DNA from: Proteobacteria bacterium UBA7415
GTDB taxonomy: Bacteria; Pseudomonadota; Gammaproteobacteria; Arenicellales; Arenicellaceae
DNA: 64,000 nt
NCBI GenBank assembly: GCA_002470515.1
Contig: DKML01000016.1
Coordinates: 124,001 to 188,000, forward strand
Direction: 5' to 3'
Part shown: positions 1-9,738 of the stretch, one piece after another
Layout: the number at the start of each line of letters is the position of its first letter
How positions within the stretch are numbered: position 1 is the first letter of the stretch
Translations under genes and position numbers: made by a program
The notes under the pieces: generated by a model
Seen by the model: only the letters and a program-made list of their open reading frames with translations
What the model was told of the DNA's origin: nothing
The model's database searches: none

Positions 1-1526
1 AACTGGGGTTCAGGAAATTGTTGCCCCCACGGAGAGCACTGACGTAGCTGTTCGGCCAGCTCAATCGAAAAATCGGCCGCTTCCAATTCGCCGTCGCTCA
101 AAATGCGATGCGTCCAGTCATGACCTTGTGAAAACTCAGTCATAACAGTGTGAATAGTGCTATTAAAGAACTCTAGCTTTGACCCATCAATGCTGAAGCC
201 TGCCGCCATTGCGTGTCCGCCATACTTTTTTAATACCCGAGGGTGCAGTGCATCAAAACGCGCCAGTAAATCTCTTATATGGATGCCTGGCACACTCCGC
301 GCTGAGCCCTTCCATTCACCGGCTTGATCACTAGGCGCCATCGCCATAACCGGCCGCTGAGTCTTCTCTTTAATTCGTGATGCCACCAAGCCTATGACAC
401 CTTGATGCCAAGTCGCATCGTGTAGCGTGTAAATAGACGGGCTAGACTCGTCGTCAATTCTTATATTCTCGATAGCGACTAACGCTTCTTCTTGCATGCC
501 TTTTTCGACCGACCGCCGCTCATGATTAAGTGCATCAAGTTGATCAGCTAAGCGCTCAGCAGTAGCCACGTCATCGCTCAACAAACACTCAATCCCGATC
601 GACATATCGTCAAGTCGTCCAGCAGCATTGAGTCTAGGCCCTACAGCAAAACCAAGGTCGGCTGCACTGATACGACCGACTGATCGTTTGGCCACCTTAA
701 GCAATGCGTTGATGCCCGGACACGCGTGTCCCTGATTAATCCGTTGCAAGCCCTGATGAACAAGAACACGATTATTGTGATCTAAGGGCACAACGTCGGC
801 GACCGTACCCAGCGCTACAATATCGAGAAACTGCAGCATATTCGGTTCATCGCGGTTTTGAGATTGAAACCACTTCATAGCTCTAAGACGAGCCCGCAAT
901 GCCAACATAACGTAAAAGATAACCCCGACGCCAGCCAAGTTCTTACTCGCGAACCTATCCCCTGCTAAGTTCGGATTAACAATGACATCGGCCGTGGGAA
1001 GCTCTTCGCCAGGAAGGTGATGGTCGGTAACCAAAACAGTCATACCCAGGCCTTGTGCAGCATGCACACCATCAACGCTACTAATTCCGTTGTCGACGGT
1101 AATAATAATATCGGGCTGCTCCATCGCTGCCATCCCGACAATCTCAGGTGTTAGGCCGTAGCCAAACTCGAAACGATTCGGGACTAAATAAGACACCGAC
1201 TCAAAGCCAAATGCTCGTAACGAACGAATTGCCACGGCCACGCTCGTGGCGCCATCAGCATCAAAGTCCCCTACAATAATTATCTTAGCTTGTGCAACTA
1301 AGGCCTCCGCTAACAAGTCCGCTGCTTCGTTAATGTGGCTGAGGGTGGCTGGGGGCAACAGAGTAGCTAGCCCGTAATCCAGCTTATGCTTTGGGTGCAC
1401 CGCACGAGCACTCAACACACGATTAACAACGGGGTGCACCCCTTCAATTTGAACCGAGGGATCCATTGATCTGCGTTCTAGAGTAAATACAGGGCTGGAC
1501 AGATTATTCGACAAGTTATTGGACAT
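1..1526 (-). CDS. recJ: Single-stranded-DNA-specific 5'-3' exonuclease RecJ (C-terminus cut by window edge)
   Basis: RecJ degrades single-stranded DNA 5' to 3' in recombination and mismatch repair. Reading from an ATG at 1526, the DHH-family motifs are clear: GDFDADG near residues 86-92, a VDNG motif near 144-147 and TDHHLPG near 167-173. Further on are the RecJ-typical GPRLNAAGRLDD and a DHHA1-type GGHAMAAGFS. About 508 codons are visible and the frame is open to the window edge, so the OB-fold C-terminal part is missing here (the family is usually about 570 residues). The gene is divergent from the VanZ-like gene. The product call is firm; the exact start is likely but an in-frame later Met is possible. 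Confidence 0.96.
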   Translation of the reverse strand, partial: MSNNLSNNLSSPVFTLERRSMDPSVQIEGVHPVVNRVLSARAVHPKHKLDYGLATLLPPATLSHINEAADLLAEALVAQAKIIIVGDFDADGATSVAVAIRSLRAFGFESVSYLVPNRFEFGYGLTPEIVGMAAMEQPDIIITVDNGISSVDGVHAAQGLGMTVLVTDHHLPGEELPTADVIVNPNLAGDRFASKNLAGVGVIFYVMLALRARLRAMKWFQSQNRDEPNMLQFLDIVALGTVADVVPLDHNNRVLVHQGLQRINQGHACPGINALLKVAKRSVGRISAADLGFAVGPRLNAAGRLDDMSIGIECLLSDDVATAERLADQLDALNHERRSVEKGMQEEALVAIENIRIDDESSPSIYTLHDATWHQGVIGLVASRIKEKTQRPVMAMAPSDQAGEWKGSARSVPGIHIRDLLARFDALHPRVLKKYGGHAMAAGFSIDGSKLEFFNSTIHTVMTEFSQGHDWTHRILSDGELEAADFSIELAEQLRQCSPWGQQFPEPQ

Positions 1527-1599
1527 AGAAGTTTTGAGATATCATTGGTAACAGAATCTAAGAGTGGCGGTGAGTAATGCTTGAGGAGTCTATAAACGA

Positions 1600-2082
1600 G
1601 TGAAGTTGCCTGAGTCTTTTAAGCGCATTATGGATATTCAAAAACACCTAACAAAGTACCAAGCGATTATTCAAGCTCACGGCTTCGAGTATAGCGCGCG
1701 TCTTGTGTTGCTGATACTGATTGCCTCAATGAGCTACATAGTTTTACTTCCTAGCTATAACTTTGCGCACCTAATGCCACGTAGCTTAATGGATCTTATG
1801 GGCATTAATTACGCGTCACGGTTGTGGATTGAGCAACACAGCGACGTATTCTTCCATTTTGCGGGCGCGGGAATTTTAGTGCTGTTATTCACGTTTGCTA
1901 AATTGTTTACCGGAACCAAACAGGCGAAGCCAGCCCTTATCACCGTAATAATTCTTTGTTTTGCGGCGGAAATCGCACAATCATGGATTGGCAGAGGCTT
2001 TAACGAATACGATTTACTATTCGGAGTTTCGGGTTCTTTCATGGCATACTTGGGAGTCACTTGGCTGTTTAAACGGTCTTAG
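1600..2082 (+). CDS. VanZ-like small membrane protein
   Basis: A 160-residue protein with about four predicted hydrophobic segments (roughly residues 34-52, 85-102, 110-127 and 138-156). The spacing and the polar pattern DVFFHFAGAG and FAAEIAQ.. FNEYDLLFG match the VanZ-like family, whose roles outside teicoplanin resistance are mostly unknown. The start is a GTG at 1600 with a GAGGAG ribosome binding site about 10 bases upstream; no in-frame ATG fits better. It stands alone, divergent from recJ and 210 bases upstream of the carboxylase gene. The family call is good; the function is not known. Confidence 0.75.
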   Translation: MKLPESFKRIMDIQKHLTKYQAIIQAHGFEYSARLVLLILIASMSYIVLLPSYNFAHLMPRSLMDLMGINYASRLWIEQHSDVFFHFAGAGILVLLFTFAKLFTGTKQAKPALITVIILCFAAEIAQSWIGRGFNEYDLLFGVSGSFMAYLGVTWLFKRS

Positions 2083-2292
2083 CAAGCGCTCATCATTTTA
2101 CTAGTCATTATGACCAGCATGCGTCGTTTTGCGCTATCACTTGATGATTTTACGTAATTACAAGCCAGCGTTTCTTTTTGAGAATACATTGGTTTAAAAA
2201 TAAGAAAGTACTTAATAAAGACTCACTTCTTTTTGAGCAGCGTAACTACTTTTAAAAAAGATTAACAACGAATCTATAAAGACAAAAATATT

Positions 2293-5200
2293 ATGAATTC
2301 TGTCGAAGACATTAAGAACCGCGACTTATTTAGCGAAATCGAACGACGCGCTAATAACCTATCGCTTAACGGCAATAAGCACCCCTTTAAATGGCATCAA
2401 AGTGTTAAAGGACTCATTCCTCCCGCCACCGTTGAAGCAAGGCGCCAAGCACTCAGCGCTCTTTCTGTGGATGAATACGTCGCTGCGGTTTTAGATCCGG
2501 CCGAAGCCGTAAGCCGCCCAAGTGCTCGCGCTATTACAAATCTATTCAAGGGCCATATTCATAACGAATTCCAACTAGGCCCGCTTTATAGTGTCGAGAT
2601 TTCATTGGAGCACGATGGTGTTTCACGGCGTTTAGGGATCATTGCCCAAGACAGAACTGTTAACAACGGAGTCTGGGGGCCAGAACATCATCTTGAGGCT
2701 TGCCGTTTAGCGACAGAATTTAATCGTCGCTCATTGCCCATCGTCACTTTTATGGATACTCCCGGCGCCGATGCAGGCACCGAGGCAAACCATGCAAACC
2801 AAGCGCATTCGATCTCGCGCTTAATTGCCGTGATGGCCGCTGCCAAGGTACCTTCCGTTGGTGTGATTTATGGCTTAGGATATTCAGGTGGGGCTATTCC
2901 GCTCGCCACGACCAATCTTGTCTTAGCAGTACGGCACGCCGCCTTTAATACCATTCAACCTAAGGGTTTAGCTAACATTGCTAGACAATACAATTTGTCG
3001 TGGCAAGAGAGCGCACGCTATGTGGGCGTTTCTCCACCTGAGTTGTTTAAAAAAGGTGTTATCGACGGAGTTATTGATTGGGACGCAACTGATGAAGGGG
3101 CAAGCGACAAGTACCCACAGCAGCTAGTTACAGCAATCATGAGCGGCATCCAAGAGATCGAGTCCCGAGCAAAACGCGAAGTATTGAACAACCCGTTGAT
3201 CTCGGCTAACTACATTGACAACGCACGCACCGAGAAGGTGCATAAGGCTTCATTTGAAGCTTTGCAGAAAGATGCGAATTTTTCGATCAATGGCACGCTT
3301 ACAGAACACCCGAATGTGTACTGCCATGCGCTAATGTATCTGCGCAGTTTGAGCATGCGTTGCCGCATTCACAGCGCGACCATTGAAACTTATGGGCGTT
3401 TAGCGGAGAAAGAAATCCCCAAAGGCGACCTCAGTGATCGGGTTAAATTACAACGTAAAAATGCGTTTAAACAGTGGTTGGAAGACCCTGAGAAGTTGGT
3501 CTACAATGACCAACTTTCTAAAGCATGGGAAACCCTTAAACAAAAACTGGAAGAAGTTGATTACGAGCGTAACAAAATAACAGCGTTAATTTTGGGCGAT
3601 CCCCACTCCAATTATCGCGTTGCACAAAAGCAGTTCAGCTTCATTTTGTGTCTGTATTTATATAATCGTTGGAAGTCTGATGCGCCATTTAATTTCGTCG
3701 AAATGGGCAAACTCATCAGCAGCAGTTCAAGCTCAAATGACGATGCTTTTGCGCGAGACAGTGCAGAACTAACACTATTGGACACACTCAGAGAGCCAAC
3801 ACTCAAAGACACTTTACTAATCCAATTTCGCAACATTCTTGCCTTTGATGCTTTGTACAATAATATTGTGGTTAACTTTGGCGAGATAGCAGAAGAATCA
3901 AAAGCGTTTCAGTCTTTGTCTGAAAAAACTTTACGCGGCATATTAGATACATCATTAGAAAAGGTGACCAGCAGCATTAGCGAAGGCGATATGCCTGAGT
4001 CTGGTAATGCGGTCGACAGCGGCGTAAAAACTGAATTTGCAAAATGGCTCAGCCATTTTGCAAAATCTGAACACAAAGGTGCTTTTTTAAGCGATGTAGA
4101 AGAATGGAAGCGAGTTAACTTTCCACGGCTTTCAGAATCACTTCTAGTACTCATTACTTATTTCTTTGAAACCTTAGTCCCGCGTTTTATTGAGGCACAG
4201 AAAAGCGGCAAGCCGTATAACGGCCAAGTAAACCCTGGACGAATTGGTAAACGTAAAGACTTCTGGAACCAGCTTAATATCGCTTATCAAGACTTGCGTG
4301 TTCAGCGCGTGTTGAGCCAATTCAAACAGAAAAAACTCACGACCGTTGATGGTTTTAAAGAAGCTCTGTTTGTCGACTTCAATGAAACCAATGCTAATCT
4401 GATGAGCGCTGACCCAGTGTCATTTCCAGGCTTTCGTCAGTCGATCGAAAAAGCACTCAACAATGGCACAACACCGTGTGGCGTGGTCACCGGCATCGGC
4501 GAGATCAAGCTGGATGACGAAGGGGCGACGGCGAAAGTTGGCGCGCTAATATCCAACGTTGCGTTTCAGGCCGGTGCGTTTGATATGGCCGGTGCAGAAA
4601 AGCTATGCGGCTTGTTAGTCGATTGTGCAAAACGCGGACTACCCGTTGTTTGTTTTGTATCGTCTGGCGGCATGCAAACAAAAGAGGGACCAAGCTCTCT
4701 CTTTTCGATGTCTATCGTTAACGACCGAATCACACACTTTATTGCTGAGACTGGACTGCCCGTCATGATTTTCGGTTTTGGTGATTGTACTGGTGGCTCA
4801 CAAGCCAGTTTTGTAACGCATCCTTTGGTGCACACTTACTACTTAAGCGGCACTGATATGCCGTTTGCGGGTCGTGTCGTTGTGCCGAGTTTCTTGCCAA
4901 CAATGGCAACAACATCCAATTATCTTGTTAACATACCAGGCGCTATGCAAGGCTTAGTCAAGCATCCTATTTATATGGATCTTGATGAGAAATTAAGAGA
5001 AGTTGATCCTGACGTTACAGTCCCAACCGATACCGTAGGACAAGTAATAGGCGAGGTTATATCAGGTGTGGCAACCTTAGAGCACAAAGAACAAGGTCAA
5101 CAAGTTCATCGCGCGCTCGACCTAATGGGCGACATCAAAACGGTACTGATTCATGCTCGCGGTTGTACCGCGGTAAAGCTCATCAGAGTTGCTCAAGACA

Positions 5201-6870
5201 AAGGCTACAACGTGCTCCTAGTACAGTCAGACCCAGATATGGATTCTGCCGCATGCGACATGTTGCGCAAGCAAGACGAGGTAGTTTGTTTAGGTGGTCA
5301 AACCCCTGGAGAAAGCTATCTAAACGGATTGTCTGTAGTGACCATTGCGCGCAACCGTGGTGCGGATGCTTTACATCCTGGTATCGGGTTTTTGTCTGAG
5401 AATGCCGGATTCGCGCGCCTCTGCAGAGCCAATGGTTTGAACTTTATTGGCCCTAAAGCCAGCAGCATGGACACCATGGGCAACAAGTCCAACGCGATTA
5501 GTACTGCGATGTCTAATGGCGTGCCAGTGGTACCAGGCTCGCATGGCATCTTAACGAGTGCTGAAGCAACAGCTACAGTTGCGGACGAAATTGGCTACCC
5601 TGTATTGCTTAAAGCCGTTCATGGCGGTGGCGGTAAGGGTATTAAAGTTGTCCGCAGTGCATCAGAGATTAAAGACGCGTTCAACAATGTCTACAGCGAG
5701 GCCCGAAGTGCCTTCGGCAATGGTGACTTGTACCTAGAAAAATTTGTTGAGTCGATGCGCCATATCGAAGTTCAAATTTTACGAGACAGCAAAGACAACA
5801 CTAAGATTGTTGGTTTACGCGACTGTACGGTACAGCGTAACAATCAAAAAGTTCTTGAGGAGTCTGGTTCGACCATGTTTCCAAAGGATCTCGAAGAAAA
5901 AGCCTATAAGTGTGCAACCAAGCTTGCCGATGCTGTTGATTATTATGGCGCTGGGACTGTTGAGTTTATCTATGATTTGAAAGCCAATACGTTCTACTTC
6001 ATGGAAATGAACACAAGACTGCAAGTTGAGCACCCAGTGACCGAGTGGACATCTGGCATTTCGATCGTTGGTAAACAATATGAGATTGCCGAAGGTCGCA
6101 GCATTGCTGATCTTAAACCCGTTAATAAAGGATTTTCGATTGAAGCTCGAATAACGGCTGAAAAAGCACGTCTTGATAAAAATGGTGATATCGACTTTAT
6201 CCCAACACCGGGCTTAGTCACAGAATGTAAGTTTCCAGAAGGTGATCATATTGAGGTTATCGCTGCGGTCACTGAAGGCAAAACAATTTCGCCTTTCTAT
6301 GACAGCATGATTGCTCAGCTTATTGTTCACGGTAAAAACCGAAAGGATGCAATAAAGAAACTTATCGCAGCTTTAGACAACACTGTTATAAAAGGCGTGT
6401 GCACCAATATGAGTCTATTGAAACGTATCCTCAACGATAAGACCTTTATTGAAGGTGATTACGATACGGGTTATCTGCCACGTTTTCTGGCAACGCTTGA
6501 TAAAAAGCAGGTTCTTGAAGAGATGTCCTATACGGGCGTCGACAAGGTCGACTCAGATGTCAGCACTTTGAAAATAGCGGGTACCGACGAGTTAAAAGTG
6601 GTTTCACCAATGACAGGTATTTTCTATTCAACGCCTGCACCAAGTGAACCCGAGTTTGCAAAAGTTGGCAACCGCGTTAACTTGAGTCAAACGTTGTGCC
6701 AAATTGAAGCTATGAAACTTTTCACCCACATATCACTGTCTAGCGTGATGGGGTCCGGCGAGATATTCACAGCTGACGGCGAGTACGAAATTGTTCGAGT
6801 GAATCAAGCGAACAACGCTCAAGTTAATACGGGAGACCTTCTATTTGTTGTAAAACCAATTAAGCGTTGA
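2293..6870 (+). CDS. Single-polypeptide biotin-dependent acyl-CoA carboxylase (AccA-AccD-AccC-AccB domain order)
   Basis: One 1525-residue chain holds every part of a biotin-dependent carboxylase. Residues about 90-300 resemble the alpha carboxyltransferase (FMDTPGADAGTE, then GLGYSGGAIPL). Residues about 300-720 are a mostly helical region I do not recognise. Residues about 725-930 resemble the beta carboxyltransferase (SSGGMQTKEG, GDCTGGSQASF). Residues about 945-1400 are biotin carboxylase with an ATP-grasp glycine loop (HGGGGKGIK, near 1110) and MNTRLQVEHPVTE near 1240. The end is a biotinyl carrier domain with the biotinylation motif EAMK near 1472. The substrate is probably acetyl-CoA or another short acyl-CoA, but the sequence does not settle this. 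The order A-D-C-B differs from eukaryotic acetyl-CoA carboxylase (C-B-D-A). No zinc-ribbon cysteines of bacterial AccD are visible. It stands alone, with a terminator after it. Confidence 0.88.
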   Translation: MNSVEDIKNRDLFSEIERRANNLSLNGNKHPFKWHQSVKGLIPPATVEARRQALSALSVDEYVAAVLDPAEAVSRPSARAITNLFKGHIHNEFQLGPLYSVEISLEHDGVSRRLGIIAQDRTVNNGVWGPEHHLEACRLATEFNRRSLPIVTFMDTPGADAGTEANHANQAHSISRLIAVMAAAKVPSVGVIYGLGYSGGAIPLATTNLVLAVRHAAFNTIQPKGLANIARQYNLSWQESARYVGVSPPELFKKGVIDGVIDWDATDEGASDKYPQQLVTAIMSGIQEIESRAKREVLNNPLISANYIDNARTEKVHKASFEALQKDANFSINGTLTEHPNVYCHALMYLRSLSMRCRIHSATIETYGRLAEKEIPKGDLSDRVKLQRKNAFKQWLEDPEKLVYNDQLSKAWETLKQKLEEVDYERNKITALILGDPHSNYRVAQKQFSFILCLYLYNRWKSDAPFNFVEMGKLISSSSSSNDDAFARDSAELTLLDTLREPTLKDTLLIQFRNILAFDALYNNIVVNFGEIAEESKAFQSLSEKTLRGILDTSLEKVTSSISEGDMPESGNAVDSGVKTEFAKWLSHFAKSEHKGAFLSDVEEWKRVNFPRLSESLLVLITYFFETLVPRFIEAQKSGKPYNGQVNPGRIGKRKDFWNQLNIAYQDLRVQRVLSQFKQKKLTTVDGFKEALFVDFNETNANLMSADPVSFPGFRQSIEKALNNGTTPCGVVTGIGEIKLDDEGATAKVGALISNVAFQAGAFDMAGAEKLCGLLVDCAKRGLPVVCFVSSGGMQTKEGPSSLFSMSIVNDRITHFIAETGLPVMIFGFGDCTGGSQASFVTHPLVHTYYLSGTDMPFAGRVVVPSFLPTMATTSNYLVNIPGAMQGLVKHPIYMDLDEKLREVDPDVTVPTDTVGQVIGEVISGVATLEHKEQGQQVHRALDLMGDIKTVLIHARGCTAVKLIRVAQDKGYNVLLVQSDPDMDSAACDMLRKQDEVVCLGGQTPGESYLNGLSVVTIARNRGADALHPGIGFLSENAGFARLCRANGLNFIGPKASSMDTMGNKSNAISTAMSNGVPVVPGSHGILTSAEATATVADEIGYPVLLKAVHGGGGKGIKVVRSASEIKDAFNNVYSEARSAFGNGDLYLEKFVESMRHIEVQILRDSKDNTKIVGLRDCTVQRNNQKVLEESGSTMFPKDLEEKAYKCATKLADAVDYYGAGTVEFIYDLKANTFYFMEMNTRLQVEHPVTEWTSGISIVGKQYEIAEGRSIADLKPVNKGFSIEARITAEKARLDKNGDIDFIPTPGLVTECKFPEGDHIEVIAAVTEGKTISPFYDSMIAQLIVHGKNRKDAIKKLIAALDNTVIKGVCTNMSLLKRILNDKTFIEGDYDTGYLPRFLATLDKKQVLEEMSYTGVDKVDSDVSTLKIAGTDELKVVSPMTGIFYSTPAPSEPEFAKVGNRVNLSQTLCQIEAMKLFTHISLSSVMGSGEIFTADGEYEIVRVNQANNAQVNTGDLLFVVKPIKR

Positions 6871-6923
6871 TTGTTTAACGATGACATTGATCCTTACTAA
6901 AAAGTTTGGATCGTGTGTAAACA

Positions 6924-6959
6924 AGCCTGATAACATGAGCAGTGTTATCAGGCTTTTTA
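6924..6959 (+). terminator. Rho-independent terminator after the fused carboxylase gene
   Basis: A perfect 11-base stem (AGCCTGATAAC / GTTATCAGGCT) with a 9-base loop is followed by TTTTAT. It lies 54 bases after the carboxylase stop codon and before the convergent glycosylase gene. The A-rich side is weak, so it probably acts mainly on the plus strand. Confidence 0.85.
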
Positions 6960-6987
6960 TTTCCCATTCCCGCATCGCTCAAAAATA

Positions 6988-7713
6988 CTAGCTCACAGAC
7001 TGACTACCAGTGTACGACTTAAGCACGTCTACCGGCACGTTATCTCCGACCGTGTAGCTCAGCACTTTGCTGATATGCGCGTAGGGTCTACCTGACTCTT
7101 CATGCCACTGATTGAATGCATCTTGAATCTTTTTTAGATCTCGCTGAGACGTCGCCCGAGGGTCTATGTCTAGACCGTTAGCTATCACCGCAGTGACCAT
7201 GTCACCGCTTGTCACAAAGCCGTCCTTGCCTGAAAAACGAATAAACCACTGAGCAGTTTTGCCTCCTAGGCGAGAACCGTTGTCCTTTAAAAATTTCTGC
7301 AGACCAACTTGATCGCTCGCTGGATAATTAGCATAGAAGGCAGCGAAACTACCGTGTTCTTCAGCAACCGTTTCGATCATCAGCGCGTTTTCGAACACCG
7401 TTTGAATTTTCTGCCAGTTACGAACTATGCGCGTATCTTCGACGTACGCTTCCCATTCGTCAGGTGATTTGGTAAGAAGTGTCCCTAAATCAAACCCATG
7501 AAACGCTTCTTCAAAGCCAGGCCATTTGGCAGTGATAACACGCCAATGAAAACCCGCGTTGAACACGCAGCGCGTTAGTTGCGCCAAATAGCGATCATCC
7601 GTAACTTTGGCCAATTGCTTGCTGGACGCAACGGGCGTCAATAGGCTTTCTAAGGCCTCAACTCCACCCTTGCGCTTAGCGGCTGATTCGTAGATACGTT
7701 CAAATTTTTTCAT
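6988..7713 (-). CDS. DNA-3-methyladenine glycosylase I-like protein (Tag/COG2818 family, no zinc site)
   Basis: The middle of this 241-residue protein follows the helix-hairpin-helix core of Tag glycosylases: FNAGFHWRVITAKWPGFEEAF resembles the LSWITVLKKRE region of E. coli Tag, then VEDTRIVRNWQKIQ matches the DAGIIRHRGKIQ segment. Tag removes 3-methyladenine from alkylated DNA. This protein lacks the N-terminal CGW-type segment and the C-terminal Cys/His residues that bind zinc in E. coli Tag, and carries its own N- and C-terminal extensions. It therefore belongs to the shorter, zinc-free branch whose activity is less certain. It is a single gene, convergent with the carboxylase gene. Confidence 0.8.
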   Translation of the reverse strand: MKKFERIYESAAKRKGGVEALESLLTPVASSKQLAKVTDDRYLAQLTRCVFNAGFHWRVITAKWPGFEEAFHGFDLGTLLTKSPDEWEAYVEDTRIVRNWQKIQTVFENALMIETVAEEHGSFAAFYANYPASDQVGLQKFLKDNGSRLGGKTAQWFIRFSGKDGFVTSGDMVTAVIANGLDIDPRATSQRDLKKIQDAFNQWHEESGRPYAHISKVLSYTVGDNVPVDVLKSYTGSQSVS

Positions 7714-7723
7714 TTAGATATTA

Positions 7724-7765
7724 CTCTTTATCTTGGTTGCTCTTTATCTTGGTTACTCTTTGTTA
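7724..7765. repeat. 16-base tandem repeat upstream of the Tag-like gene
   Basis: Two exact copies but for the last base (CTCTTTATCTTGGTTR) at 7724-7739 and 7740-7755, then a partial third copy. It begins 11 bases before the glycosylase start codon, so it falls in its promoter or leader. A short palindrome CGCGCTCGCAAGCGCG follows at 7770-7785. Confidence 0.8.
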
Positions 7766-7877
7766 CTAGCGCGCTCGCAAGCGCGCCCTTGCGTCAGTGC
7801 ATTTTCTACACGTATTCGCTTCAACATCCGGAGCGCTTTTGTTGAGTCTAACAAATTGAGCGCTACTTGCGAGCGCA

Positions 7878-7914
7878 TAAAAAAGCCGCTGTCGGTGAGA
7901 ACCGACAGCGGCTT
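7878..7914 (-). terminator. Rho-independent terminator of the acyl-CoA dehydrogenase gene
   Basis: A perfect 14-base stem (AAGCCGCTGTCGGT / ACCGACAGCGGCTT) closes a GAGA/TCTC tetraloop. On the minus strand it is followed by a run of six T and then ATGC. It lies 25 bases after the stop codon of the gene starting at 9738. Confidence 0.92.
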
Positions 7915-7938
7915 GTCTTACATAACTAGTGTATTGCC

Positions 7939-9738
7939 TTATACAAACAAGAACTTATCCTCGTCTATAGACATAATCGAATCCATGCCGTTTTTGATCG
8001 CTTGCTCATGCCCTAACGTTCTTGGCATGATGCGCTGGAAATAAAAGTCAGCAGTCGAAATCTTAGATTGAAGAAAGTCTGCATCGCCTTCACCTGCTTC
8101 AATCTTGTCTTCGGCAATACGAGCCGCTTGAGCCCAGAAGTATGCAACAGTTACGTAGCCCGCCATCATCAAATAATCGACCGCCGCTGCGTTTACTTCG
8201 TCTGTGTTCTTCATTGCTGACCAACCCACTGAACGCGTCAACGACTGCCACATTTTTACATAAGGCTTCAGCGCCCGGCCGTGCTTGTTCCAACGGTTGG
8301 CTTTAATGAAGTCGTTCATTTCATCCATAAGCGGCTTAAGAGCGGCACCGCGAGTACCCAGTATTTTACGCCCGAGTAGGTCTAAACCTTGAATGCCTGT
8401 AGTACCCTCATAAAGCTGAGAGATTCGAGCATCGCGTACTTCTTGCTCCATACCCCACTCCTTAATGAAACCATGTCCACCGAACACCTGAATACCTAAA
8501 TTTGTTGTTTCTAAACTTGTCTCTGAAAGAAAGCCCTTTGCGATGGGCGTTAGAATCGCTAATAGCGTCTCGGCTTCTTCGCGTTCTTCACTCGGCAATT
8601 CTTGGGCCAAGCTGACATCAACCAGTTTGCCACAATACATATTCAACATGCGGCCGCCTTCAGCGAAGACTTTCTGCGTTAACAACATTCTGCGAACATC
8701 TGGATGTGAAATGATAGGATCAGCAGGTTTGTCTGCGTTTACACGTGGCTTAGTTCTAAATTGCACTCGGTCACGGGCATAAGCCAGCGACTTTTGGAAA
8801 GCAACTTCAGAGTGTGCTTGTCCGTGCATGGCCACACCAAGACGTGATTCATTGATAAAGGTAAACATAGCGCTCATGCCTTTATTTGGTGCACTGATTA
8901 AGTAGCCCTGCGCGTCATCAAAATTCATCACACACGTTGAGTTACCGTGGATGCCCATTTTTTCTTCGATCGAGCCACATCGAACGCCGTTTCGGTCGCC
9001 AAGGCTGCCGTCAGTATTTACATTAAATTTTGGAACTAAAAATAGAGAGATACCTTTAATGCCTCTTGGAGCATCAGGTAGGCGCGCCAAAACAATATGG
9101 ATAATATTGTCGGCAAAATCGTGCTCACCAGAGGAAATAAATATCTTGCTACCGCTGATTTTGTAAGTGCCATCTTCCACTGCTTCTGCATCAGGAACGG
9201 CTTTAGTTTTCAACATTCCCAAATCCGATCCCGCATGAGGTTCGGTCAGACACATAGTACCTGTCCATTTTCCTTCTACCATCGGCGGCATGAAACGCTG
9301 CTTTAGATGATCAGGAGCATGAGTGTGGATCGTTTTCATCGCGCCCGAACTCAAGCCCGGATACATACTCCAGCTATGGTTGGTAGCGATCATCATTTCC
9401 ATAAACACTAATGCCATAGATTCAGGCATATTCTGACCACCGTATTCTTCAGGGCATGCTAGTAACGGCCAGCCATTGGCTACGTAGTTGTCATAGGCTT
9501 CTTTAAAGCCAGTGGGCGTTGTTACTTCGCCATCGTTCCATGTACAACCTTCCTCGTCACCAATGCGATTAAGAGGTGCTAGTTCGTTTTCACAAAACTT
9601 TGCGGCTTCTTCCCAGATGGCAGCAACCATGTCAGGCTCCGCAGCGTGCCCTCTCGCGAAGCGAGCATAGTGTGTTGGCATATCAAGCACGTCGTTGGCT
9701 ACGAAGTGCATATCTTTTAGGGGGACTTTATAGTTCAT
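7939..9738 (-). CDS. Acyl-CoA dehydrogenase, long (about 600-residue) type
   Basis: A flavin enzyme that catalyses the first, alpha-beta dehydrogenation step of fatty acid beta-oxidation. The 599 residues show the acyl-CoA dehydrogenase pattern: GTMCLTEPHAGSDLG near 165-180 (FAD/substrate contacts), KIFISSGEHDF, the central beta domain, and the helical C-domain with QLYEGTTGIQGLDLLGRKI, whose Glu is the expected catalytic base. The extra C-terminal part (about residues 470-599) is that of the large bacterial subgroup with an acyl-CoA dehydrogenase C-terminal domain. It is followed by a strong terminator. A TetR regulator lies just upstream in the same direction, 126 bases away, and may control it. 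The chain-length preference cannot be read from the sequence. Confidence 0.93.
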   Translation of the reverse strand: MNYKVPLKDMHFVANDVLDMPTHYARFARGHAAEPDMVAAIWEEAAKFCENELAPLNRIGDEEGCTWNDGEVTTPTGFKEAYDNYVANGWPLLACPEEYGGQNMPESMALVFMEMMIATNHSWSMYPGLSSGAMKTIHTHAPDHLKQRFMPPMVEGKWTGTMCLTEPHAGSDLGMLKTKAVPDAEAVEDGTYKISGSKIFISSGEHDFADNIIHIVLARLPDAPRGIKGISLFLVPKFNVNTDGSLGDRNGVRCGSIEEKMGIHGNSTCVMNFDDAQGYLISAPNKGMSAMFTFINESRLGVAMHGQAHSEVAFQKSLAYARDRVQFRTKPRVNADKPADPIISHPDVRRMLLTQKVFAEGGRMLNMYCGKLVDVSLAQELPSEEREEAETLLAILTPIAKGFLSETSLETTNLGIQVFGGHGFIKEWGMEQEVRDARISQLYEGTTGIQGLDLLGRKILGTRGAALKPLMDEMNDFIKANRWNKHGRALKPYVKMWQSLTRSVGWSAMKNTDEVNAAAVDYLMMAGYVTVAYFWAQAARIAEDKIEAGEGDADFLQSKISTADFYFQRIMPRTLGHEQAIKNGMDSIMSIDEDKFLFV

